From: Aquila chrysaetos chrysaetos
Taxonomy: Eukaryota; Chordata; Aves; Accipitriformes; Accipitridae
Direction of reading: 5' to 3'
Length of the DNA: 64,000 nt
Assembly: GCF_900496995.4 (NCBI RefSeq)
Contig: NC_044009.1
Location: 34,681,505-34,745,504 of the forward strand
Under the pieces are notes generated by a model. That model was not told the DNA's origin, made no database searches, and worked only from the letters and a program-made list of their open reading frames with translations. Positions within the stretch are counted from its first letter, which is position 1, and each line of letters begins with the position of its first letter. A program made the translations under genes and the position numbers. Below are positions 39,656-50,995 of the stretch, piece after piece.

Positions 39656-42600
39656 AGCCGAAAAAGAAATCTATATTAAGATACTGCTAATGTTCTAACA
39701 AAGTGACACAAACGAGTTACACCGCTAACAACTCACCTTCTTCCTACTCTAGGTATTTATAGCAATCTCTGAAATTCTACTGATATACCACAGTCTATTA
39801 ATTCTGCTGGTCCCCCCCCAAAAGAGTAGCATAAACAAGGGACAAAGTGAAATCTCTAAAATAGAATTTCCTCCCCGCAGTTTATTTAAGTTAGATATTT
39901 AGGACTGAGCTTATCAAGCCAACTGGTAGGCATCCTGCACATGGCATAGCACCTCGCACCAGCTCTCTGCGTGTGCTGAATCATGGCGACTGATTTTACA
40001 GAAGCCAGTGGTACGTTCACATGTTACAGAGCAGGAGCAAGCCTTTCATTATGACAGTCTCTTAAATACAAAGTTGTTAATAAAAAAAGTTAAAAACCAA
40101 TTGACCGATTTTTAAATGACCTTAGAATAAAATATGCTGTTACTGTACTTGAGCTAGCGCAGCACCAGTAAATATCTCTCAAAGAAAAAGCAAAGTCTTC
40201 TATGACAGAAACCAATTTGATATGGAAATGGGTCAACAGTTGCTTAAGATGTAGCACAGTTTTGATTTGATCTGCTATATTTGGACTCTGTATGAGGCGC
40301 TTCCAGTAACATCGGTATTGCTTATACATGAGACTTTTGCATAATCACTGTATGAAGCATTAGAATTCTTCAAACCAAGAATGATTTTCAAAACGACTAT
40401 ACATCTATGTTAATAACGTGGATACAACAGTATTTGCTGAAGAAAAAGAACAACTGTTTTCTAAAACAGTCAGGATTCACGATACATTGCTTGGCAGACT
40501 ATTGTTCAAAAGCCCACACAGTCCTTATCGAAGAGAAGCCCAAACACACCCATGGGCACCAAGTTATGCATAACACTGAGCTCAGAATACACGCTGGTCA
40601 AACAAGGAAAAAATATTTTAAAAATTGGACATACATTTATTTTACAAATGAACTCCTGTATTTGTAGCAAACTGGGTTTTATATTGTTACTTTTCAGACA
40701 TGATCACAGTTTGAGTTGCTCTTGTCTTAAGAAAACAACCAGATTTCATTTTAAGATTTTTCTTTCAAGGGTATTGTATAACCTTGTACTTCCACATACC
40801 TCCGCTGTCAGCTTTCCGGCCCTCCTTGTTATTCCTATGCAGTCCCTGGTAATCCTTGTTATCACCACAGGGATAGTGGTGATTGAAAGCCAATTTCACT
40901 CCTGAAAACTATAAAAGATCATTTCACCATACTTACCACCATGTTAGGGAACTTTACCCAGCCAGCAATGAATTCTCCTTCTTTTTACTTGCTTGGCCTC
41001 CACTCACATATGCTACCCGTACAATTGCATTGGTTCTTCTTTGCCCTTGTGTTCTGCTGTCTGGCCTTGGGAAGAGCAGCACACGTATGTAATATTTTCC
41101 TTCAACTATGTAGTAACAATGAATATAAGCATTCACATCCTAAAAGTCAAGTACACACATTGAAGATCAGCTATTGACTCCTGCAGAGCAATCATACAAA
41201 GGAACATGACCTTGGTCACGGATGAGGTCCTGGCAGCCCTCACTGCACAGAGCTGCTGGGCATGGGCAATGTTAGAAAACAAAAAACTGTAGTGACCATT
41301 TTCAATCAACCTCTGTATGCTCTTTGACATTGAAAGAGGACACATTCAGATTATATTAGCATAGGTCATAACGTTAGCATATTATCTTTGCAGAGACATA
41401 AACGTGTTATTGTAGCCATAGTAAGCCAGAGGTTTGCTGAAATCTAGGGAAGTGGGAATGCTAGGTCTTCACACAGAAAACAAAATGAGACAAAAATGCA
41501 CCAAGCTATTTGTGATTAATAATAATGACTCTAAAGACAGTCTATTTCCGATTAATAATGACTCTAAACCCAATATGAATTATAATTACAGGGGTTCCTA
41601 ACCTTTACAGAGTCGACATGAATATCCATTGGATTCCACTGTGCGTTCTGTGTCTTATATACCAATAAAGGTGATATTCTGAGAACAAAAGTCTCTACAA
41701 TACATATCTCTACAAGGGTACAGCCCATTCAGTCGAAGCATATTTTAACCTAATAATTCCTATAGCATATTGCAATTATTAGACTAACTGCTATTAGTGA
41801 AAACCAAACTACTCAGTCCTGTGTCTGGCTCTGTAACAGATGTCATACATAATGTTTAACAAGTAGTTCACGTCTCTTGACACCATTTTACCACTTGTAA
41901 AATAAGAATGCTTTGAGATCGTTGAATGGTAGACATTATAGAAGTAGAAAGCATTGACTATTATTTGTTGTATTATTATTATTATTTAATGTAACATATG
42001 GATGCAAAATTCTGGCTTGTTTGACCAGAAAGACAGCCATATATGTTTAAAATTAAATTAGCATAGAAAAAAATTAAGCAAACAGACTATCTCAAATAGG
42101 AAATGAAATAAACAGTATGGAGCTCTTTAAATACATAACAAGTAATCAGCGAAAGGGCTATGAACGGAACCTGAGTGGGAAGCTTGTGACCAGTGAGGCT
42201 GATATTGCTGGAAGCCTGAATGAAAGTTAAAAGGCTCCATGACTAGGCCAGACTATACAGGCAATTAGAAGTGCTGAATGTTGCCAAGGCATCAGGCCAA
42301 CAAGAATTACAACTCAACAAACTGAATGAAGGAGAGTAGGGGGAGAAAAAAAAGAAAAACTAAAAAAAAAGGAAAGGCTTTAATTAAATATTTGAGATCT
42401 CACAAGGGATGGGGAAAGTGCCAGGTAACTGGAAGATGGTTAACTAAACGGAGGGGGTCTGCTCGCTCATTAATGCGTGGGGGAATTTACAAGTGTAACT
42501 TCTACTACCAATAATTGGAGCTACAGTAAATGAGTGATGCCAATGTATACTGGTGGGGAAAGGCTCTTGTTACCTAGACGGGTCCTACCTGGTAAGTGTT

Positions 42601-45373
42601 TATTGAAGAGTTTATGCGTTGATTTTTGGATCTGAATGAAAAAGGTCACCAAGATGGAACTTCTTGAAATAAAAGTCTGTACTACTTTAAATGCGGGATG
42701 ATCCCAGAATAAAGCAATATTTTTGTAAGAACTTTTCTTAGCAGCATCTTTTCAGAATTGTGCAAACATTTACTTCTCTCTGCCCTGCACCTCAGAAATC
42801 CCAAAATAACCCTGTGGGACACGCATCAGATTCAAAGTGGATAAAGTAACTTCATTTCTGCAGTTCCTTGTCAGAAGGGTCACCAGTCGGGATGATTTGA
42901 TTGTGCCTGTGCCGAAATGAGACAGGGAAATCAAGCCAGCAGGTCACTCACCCGCAAAGAAACAGTAGGAAAGAGGAGAACAGAAGTACTTGTGAAAGGA
43001 CCTAACGTTGGCAAGGGTAGGGGAAGAACTGCAAGTGTACTATGTCACTGGACCCAATTAGAAACTCTATAGATGTAATTACTTTAGATAAGCATATATA
43101 CATTTTTATGCAGCTCCAAATTCCATGGTTTTCACAACATCTATCACATGCCAAATTTTAAATGCATGTTAGTTATAATACACCACTCTGCTATCCACTG
43201 TTCCTCCATTAAATCCGAAGTTTGCCTCAAAACAAAATTTTAAGCTTCATTGTTCCTACAGCAGTACAATGAAGTCAGAAATTATTTACAGACTAAAAAG
43301 ATGTGTGTTTTTTTCAGCTGCAATCAGAGAAGCTTGGGAATATGTAAAATATACGGTATTTTCAGAGCCCATGAATGCAAACCAGAAAAGATAGCTTTAG
43401 TAACTCATGCAGGTACATAAAGTGGAGAAGTAAGGGCCAGGAAGCTTATATCAGGGTCCCATGCTGGTTATTTTATCAGTATTTCTAACTGAAAAGGAGA
43501 AACCATCAGAGTTTCAGAGCATGGTATTAAAAAAGGGGCAGAATTCAGCATCTGTTCTCCACATGACTATATATCATAGGATGGTTCAGAATACAGAATC
43601 TATTTTAAAAAAAAAAAAAAAAGTCGACAACAAAAAAAAGCTCATGAAGAAAAAGGCTATAAGCCTTCACAGTCTTGAGGCCACATAAAATCTTTTTAAA
43701 ACTCAAACTGCGCTCAGATGTTCAAGATGTTCACTTGGTCTCTCAAGTGAAATGTGTCTATACAAACATATTTTAAAAGACTTCATATTCTCAACTTTTA
43801 CTAACGCTTTACCAGAAAAGTGGTCAGGTAGCCACCTCAATAAGTCCAACGATTTTGAAACTTATAAACCAATTTGAACTTGGACTCTTACTTCATTACA
43901 GGAATAATACCATATACCTTAAAGAGTAAAGGAAAGCTTTAGCACAATAAATTAAGACTACAACTAACAGTAAATGAGAGAGATATCAATTAAAGTATTT
44001 ACTGTTCTTAAAGACACAAATCATTTCATATCATCATCACAGGGTTACCCTTATAAAAAGCAACTGCCAAGAACGATTCATTTTCTTCTCTATCCTCATG
44101 AAAGTATGGACATCTGTAAAGGACAGAACAGATCCACATCTACAATTGCTATGAAAGAGTTTATTTCAAAAGGACATCTTTTATGGCCATAACAGAATTG
44201 AATATTAGACAACAATCACTTCACCCATTATTTTTATATAGAACATAAACGCTGACACAAAAGCCAAAGTCAATATTACTAGCCAAATCTGTTAAATTTC
44301 TCAAGATTAAGATGGGAAAAAATGGAGAATTTTCACATTAAGGTGGTGGGCTATACTGTAGCTTAATTTATAATTTCCAGGCGTATAAGGCAAGCATAGA
44401 CAGACCATATGTCTTTTCTTGGCCTTTAAATGCTCCTATTTTCCACTAGACTTGCCTTTTTCTCCATCTATTGGCAGCCATACCATTTGCTATTCAGGTG
44501 ATTGGCTGTAATGAGCCAACTCCTGTTTCCGTATGAATAACCACTTTTTTCCCCAATTACTTAAGCTGCCAGCAAGTCACTGGTGTCATGTTCTTTGATG
44601 CAAATCTGACTGTCAATAGAGAACAGGACTACATAAAGAGAGAATTTATGATGATACCCTTAGCTTAATATTTTTCGTAAATGCTATTCAGTTTAGCTTC
44701 CAGGGAATATGGGGAAGGCGGCAATGGTCCACAGTAAGAATATCTTTAATTGGCTTTCTGCTCCACATGCCCTTGTAATCAGCCTTCCCATATGGTAGTC
44801 TGAAATAAATTTATCAATCTCCATTTATGTATTTATGTCACTTTAAAAGGTCCATTTTAGTCAATATCAAAATCTATAAAAATGTCACATTTAATTTTAA
44901 AACTGTATTTTAAAAGTTAGAACACTGAATACACAGTTTGATATTTACAATTTTTGGAAATAAGCAGACACACAGAAAAGCATGGGGAGAGGGGAAAGCT
45001 TCTGAGGCCAATGAGCACCAGTTATTAACAATACGAGAACTAAATATATCATTTTAACTCACTTTTTTGAAAGGTCATTTTTTATTAATCTTCCTTAAAT
45101 GGGCTTGGATATTTTTCACTTAAAGGGAAACAGCTTACATTTTGCAAGCCAAGAGACCTTCTTCTTGGAATCCACCACAATAAGTATAATCATGGGGCAA
45201 GGGGCAGATTCCTTCCTGGTGTTAGCACTCCTGATTGCGAGCACCATGTCTGGCAGTAAATAGCTACAGAACAGAATTATTTTCCATCGAAAAATTGCTA
45301 TCTTAAAATTCTAATACAGAACAATAAAAGCAATGCTACCCAGTATTCAAGGCCTAGTCTATTTACTACCTAC
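39656..45373. other. Intergenic AT-rich sequence
   Basis: No recognised gene or transposon. It includes a short tandem duplication of GATTAATAATGACTCTAAA at 41514-41568, a TTA triplet run near 41970-41985, an A-run near 43605-43622 and a TTGGCT/AGCCAA inverted pair at 44502-44519. Confidence 0.5.
41514..41568 (+). repeat. Short local duplication of a TAAT-containing motif
   Basis: GATTAATAATGACTCTAAA at 41550-41568 is repeated 36 bp upstream at 41514-41535 with one extra AAT. Each copy carries TAAT cores of the homeodomain type. It may be a tandem slip duplication or paired binding sites. Confidence 0.85.
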
Positions 45374-45535
45374 CTTCCAACCTGTATCATTTCAGGAAGC
45401 CTCCTCAGATCTCTATCAAGTAGATTTTCCAAGTGTTGCCCATTTTTTTCCAGGTGATTCCAATTAAACACCATTTTAAGCCTCTGAGCAATTTCTTGAA
45501 CATCTGCTTCCGCAATATAGATACCAGCAGCCAAT
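45374..45535 (-). CDS. Orphan exon-like block, gene not recognised
   Basis: On the minus strand, a branch-like TACTGAAA and pyrimidine tract end in CTTTAG just above 45535. The block then stays open for 162 nt and ends at a strong donor AAG|GTAGGT at 45374/45373. In the only open frame (one base completes a preceding codon) it reads LAAGIYIAEADVQEIAQRL and continues with a helical, charged stretch including FNWNHLEKNGQHLENLLDRD. The other two frames have stops. The length is a multiple of three, so start and end phases match. I do not recognise the protein. It is not part of the SLC4A10 or TBR1 proteins I know. It could be an alternative upstream exon of SLC4A10, an exon of an unknown minus-strand gene, or a relic. 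An alternative donor CAG|GTTGGA lies 8 bases earlier. Confidence 0.42.
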
Positions 45536-45734
45536 CTAAAGAGAAAGACATTTTCAGTACATATTAAAAACTGCTATTGGCCCTACAAAACTCAGATTCA
45601 GTTCTGCATGTTCCCAGGTGCTTTCAGTTGGGACTTTACCTATGAACTAATTAGCTTCTGTAGGATCTTTTATAACTGCAGGTGTCCTAAACAACTACTG
45701 CTCTTTTGCTGACAGGGTTTCTAGGTTGGGTTTT

Positions 45735-46311
45735 TGTCCTAGTTTCAGCTGGAATAGAGTTAACTGTCTTCCTAGTAGCTGGTACAGTGCTATGTTTTGA
45801 GTTCAGTATGAGAAGAATGTTGATAACACCGATGCTTTCAGTTGCTGCTAGTAGTGTTTAGACTAATGTCAAGGATTTTTCAGCTTCTCATGCCCAGCCA
45901 GCGAGAAAGCTGGAGGGGCACAAGAAGTTGGCACAGGACACAGCCAGGGCACCTGACCCAAACTGGCCAACAGGGTATTCCATACCATGTGACGTCCCAT
46001 CCAGTATAGGAACTGGGAAGTGGGGGCGGGGAATCGCCGCTCGGGGACTAGCTGGGTGCCGGTCGGTGGGTGGTGAGCAATTACACTGCGCATCATTTGT
46101 ACATTCCAATCCTTTCATTATTGCTGTTGTCATTTTATTAGTGTTATCATTATCATTATTTGTTTCTTCTTTTCTGTTCTATTAAACTGTTCTTATCTCA
46201 ACCCGTGGATTTGCTTCTTTTCCCGATTTTCTCCCCCATCCCACTGGGTGTGGGGGGAGTGAGTGAGCGGCTACGTGGTGCTTAGTTGCTGGCTGGGGTT
46301 AAACCACGACA
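45735..46311 (+). mobile_element. Solo LTR of an endogenous retrovirus
   Basis: This 577-bp long terminal repeat begins TGTCCTAGTTTCAGCTGG and ends TTAAACCACGACA. It is flanked on both sides by the 5-bp sequence GTTTT (45730-45734 and 46312-46316), a target-site duplication of the size typical of ERVL-type elements, although the T-rich flank makes its exact length uncertain. An ATTAAA polyadenylation signal sits near 46180. The sequence matches an LTR type I remember as widespread in bird genomes. No internal retroviral genes are present, so the element is a solo LTR from recombination between two LTRs. The open frames inside it are not genes. Confidence 0.92.
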
Positions 46312-49300
46312 GTTTTTTATCATTAAAAACAAAATAATAAATTATTGTTTACATAAGGTTACAGCACTTTTCAGAGCTGAGACAAAACAAGAAGCCAGCA
46401 AAGGGAAGACAGGTAAAAAGCAGAATTATTTCTTTAATGGTCTGATAAGAATTATATCATCTTCGATTGTGCTGATTTACAAACAGGAAAGGTCCTGTCT
46501 AATCTCTGTAATGGAAAAGGAAGAGGAAGAGAAAATAGCTGCTAAACCTGAAATTCATTAGTGAAATGCATTTAATATCTAAATGAAACATGCAAAAATA
46601 CAAATTTTTTTTAAGTTTGAAGTTGCTGTTTAATGACAGCCTGGTTTTATTATTATTACTGGGCTAAAACCTGTTTTTAGATGCACACATGAAATCAGAG
46701 CAGCTCACAGGTTTCTCCAATTACTCAAAATCAGTACTGGATTTGACTCAGTACTAAGCAAGAGGTTTTTTGCCCACGTGCTGGAATAGCACATAAATAA
46801 AAATAAATGAATGTTGTAATTCATTAACTTTGACACAGGAGCTAACTAGAATTTGTACAAATAATTTTATAGAGTTTTTTTTCACCAATGCATTTTAAAA
46901 GGTGTTTTAAGACCATTGTCCATTATATACTCAAGCAAAACTGGCTGCCACAAACTCTAAAGGAGCATTACTGATCAGGTAGCAGGTCAAAGGCATTTAG
47001 ACCCTGGAAGGGACAACTAGATGCTTGATTGGATTTGCAAAAGTTAAGGTACCTACCTGCTCTCTAGTTGCCTAAATGCTTTCAAATCTCTTAATAAATA
47101 CTAATGGACTAATACGAGGCACAGAATAGCTGGAGCCTACATTTGAAATCTGCTCTCAAACCTCATTTGCAGATTGGCCAGATGGTAATTAGTGTGGAGG
47201 TGTTCTCCAGGCAGACTTGCTTTCAGGGCAGGGTTTTTTAAATCTTATTGGGGTTGGGGGAGGAGGAAAGGAAGTCTTTTTTTTTTCCAGTTAATATTAG
47301 TAACAGCTAGGAAAGGGTGAATAAAAGCTGAGCTACAACAGAATATTCTCTAGTTTGTTATATTTAAGAAAGTGCTTGCAATTTAATCCAGAGAGACCAA
47401 TAAACAGAAGACTAAAATAAAAAGGCAGAAGGCTGCAGTGTCAAAGTGCTGTTAAAGTACATGAGAAAAGCAATCCACTTGGGGTTCATTGTAACACTTC
47501 TAATAATGAGCTTCCCATATTTAGACACAAGAGATAGCAAATTCAAACCCCCTGGAAAGGATACAATACAGTTATACAACAACATAGCAAACTGTATTTG
47601 TTTTGTTATTACTACCTCTGCACCCTATGGTTTCTTTAGGGAAGATGATATGATATCTTTATACTGTGGTGTGTAAAATAGTCTGAAATCTCTTTCTGAC
47701 ACCACTAACTTACCAAAATCCTTCCCAAATTGTGAAAGACCTCCAACTTGACGCTAAGCTTGATCTTAAGCGTCACTAAAAAAAAATAATATGTTTTGTT
47801 ACTGCATTTCTCTCTGAGAGGTTTTCAAAATCCTTCCAGTCAGTACATGAGATAGGATACATATTGTCGGGGATAAGTTGTTAAAGTGAATTTGAAATGT
47901 GCTTCTCAAAATATCGTTTACACATTTACCAGATGGTAAAATAAACATGTAAATTGTTATCGAGTATACACCAACTTTATACTACAATTTTACCCACTGT
48001 AGAAATGGTGTAAAAATGTTGAATATAGTGTTACTTGTTCATTTAATAGTTTATTAACATTTTAAATACATTTGGAGAATTACTTCCAAAGAAAAAAAAT
48101 TACTTACAAAAGCCTCATTTTAAGCCATTGTTCAAGCCAAATTAACCTACTTGCTTCTACATTTATCATTTACCTTATCAATAATATGATTAGCATAATT
48201 ATAGTTGGTTTCTAAGTATTTGCCTATGCATCAACATTATGCATGTTTCATGAAATGCATTTTAAAAGATAAATTTAAGTTGAACAAAGTGCTAAAAAGG
48301 TAAGTAGTTTTAAGAAGTATAGTTACCAACATCTTAGTTAAAGTAGCTGTTATTAGACCAACAGGTCATTTTGCCACTGGAATTTATTCCTTCATGAGCC
48401 ACCACACACATTCAGAAATATAGGGATGTGAATACTTTATGTATGACAAAATAAAAGGTGTGTGCTAACAAACCCCTGTATCCAAAGAGCCTAATGTACG
48501 CACTATTTAGCGATACGCAGGAATTAAAATCTTCCAGCTCAAAGAGTAACCCTTGTCCTTCTCTAAAATAAAAGATCCCATACATGTAATCACTTGTTAA
48601 TGATCCTGGTAGAAGACAACAGATGAAGGATTTTGATGGAAGATTGTTGCTTGTACTACCTATCATTGTTCTCTCCTTTTGGTGTTCTACCAACCCAGCA
48701 CACTGTGCTATAGGATTTTCTTTCCCACCTTTCAGACTATGCTAGCTCCTTTTTTTAAAAAATAACTTCATTATTTTGCTGTATTAGATTTAGTAACTTT
48801 CCTCATCTATGAGGACATATATTCACTCAGCATATTTTATTTTTTGTCTTATGCACCCAGCAGACTCTGAACTAATTACTGCTTAGAAATGAGCGTACCA
48901 ACTAGTCTTCAAAATATCCAAGGACTTTTTTGGTCAACCCACAATAGGGTCTTGGATTCTCACCTGAGTTTTGTCTGAATTATTTTTTTCAGAGGCTTTT
49001 CACAGCATCTAAATTCAATCTCATGCCAGCCATTAAGCACCTGTTTACTATTACACTGCGGCTTTACTATCACATGCCCTCGGCAGTTAAGGTGTTATCA
49101 CATAGATACAAATAATACATGATTCTCAAAAGTAACAGCACAGAGTTAACTTAAGAGATAAGTTAACTTTATTAGTGAATTCTGGAGGAGCTTGCATATC
49201 CAACCAATATCCTGTATTGGTAAGTGCCACAACATAAAAAACTCCCAACCAAAATTATCTTTAAAGAATGTCCCCCCTGTACAGGGAACTAGCACAAAAG

Positions 49301-50970
49301 TAATAAATAACAAGCTTTAACAAACCTGCCTGGTTTCTCTGACTCAGACTATGGAAGCTTGTGATTTAAGATTCAGAAGTCCTGCTGAAAAACAAAGTGC
49401 CAAAAGCTGCTCCACACTGGGTGCTTGATCAGGATCTTCTAGGGTGCTCCAGCAGGATCTTCTAGGAAAAGATGAAAAACAAACCAATTTGCACGTGAGC
49501 ACTTTTAAAACACCACTTGGAATTTGCTGCTTTACCAACTTACCTTTTGGATTACGCTCTGCAGCTGAAATAATTTGCAAAAAGACACAGAAATATTTGA
49601 TGATATTGAAGAGATTGCAGTAGTAAGTTTTTCATATGGGAATAAATAATAACATAACTTAACTATATACCCCCGACATCTCTGGAAAGGGCTGGTTTAG
49701 AAATCATTAGGCAGAAAGACAAGTTCAAACTTAAAAAAATAACCTAAGTGGGGCAGGGAGAAGATTGATTGATGTATGCAGACAGGAGTTGTCCAACAGC
49801 ACACCTACAATTACCAGTATACCTCTATATACAAATCAAGAAAAATGTGAGGAAGCTTAAAAGTCTGACTAACAAAATCCCTAGTGCATTCAAGTCATGT
49901 ATTGCCTTTGGTGTACAAACATGTACTATAGACTAAAACACTAAACACGAGAGGGAACTGATGAAGAAAGCATTGTCTTCAGAGCCTGAGCCACAGAGCA
50001 CCAAACACCTCTGCCAACTAACTTTGAAGCAGAGCCTGAGCCAACACTTCTATAAAAGCAGGGTGAGGACTGGAAACTTGTAGCATATGCTGCTATTTAC
50101 ATAACTAATTGTAGCATGCACAGTCAAAAAACAGCCTCTAGCTTTAGCATATACATGCAAAATAATTGATTTTATGTACAGAAAATTAGAAACTGTCAGA
50201 AACAAAGCCACTAGTAACAGCCATGAGGAAGAATTTAGACGCATCTCCTAGATTGCAGAGGCTAGTCTTCACACAGTTGTGTGGTTTACAGCTAGAATAT
50301 AAATCTAGACAAGATTCAATGACAGCTGATACCCTATCCAAGCTTTCTGTAAAACTGACATACACCATAGTCTGATGGTGGAGACGCACAAGAAAAATTT
50401 TCCCAGTCTCAGATGAGCTGTGGTTTGTCATTGCAGATACTGTAATACAAGATGAAACTTTGCAAGGGATATTGCAAATATAATAATAATCTAATCTTAC
50501 ACAAAAAAATGGAGGAAAAATGTGATGGCATAGAATAAAAGTACTAGCCAAGTTGCTCCTAGGTATCTGATGAAAAATAGAAGGACACCAAGATGTGGAA
50601 AAATACAGAAGATGGACGAAAGCTGCATTATATTAGCTACTTTTCTGCGAAAAACAAAACAAACAAACAAAAAAAAAAATGCATAAAACTCAGGATTTCT
50701 CAGGCAAAACTATGCTTGTGTAACCCAGAAAAAATGTGTATTGGTTCTAGCATCTTCTCCTATTATTCAGAAATAACATTATTTGAGACAACATTTAACC
50801 CTATAGATTAAATCTATATTGGCTAGACATGACACACTTACTCTTGCAATTACAGAACAGACTAGAATTTGTTACAAGTTTAAATATTTTTATAAAAGAA
50901 TAAATTTTAAGCAGGTTATTTTACGATATCCTCTGGCCAGTAGTCTTTTGGAAAATGGTGTTAAAATTGT

Positions 50971-50995
50971 AAAAAAAAAAAAAATTTTTTTTTTT
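50971..50995. repeat. A14/T11 palindromic tract
   Basis: Fourteen A are followed directly by eleven T, forming a perfect A/T inverted repeat without a loop. Simple-sequence in nature. Confidence 0.9.

Noticed and set aside
44502-44519. TTGGCT/AGCCAA inverted pair as a nuclear factor I site
   Set aside because: The half-site spacing is larger than the usual NFI palindrome (5 bases between TTGGC and GCCAA), so a functional call is not supported.
45869-46185. Frames inside the solo LTR
   Set aside because: They lie wholly within non-coding LTR sequence and have no retroviral protein similarity.
50186-50551. 121-codon minus-strand frame
   Set aside because: No recognisable domain and no convincing splice or promoter signals. 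Treated as chance.
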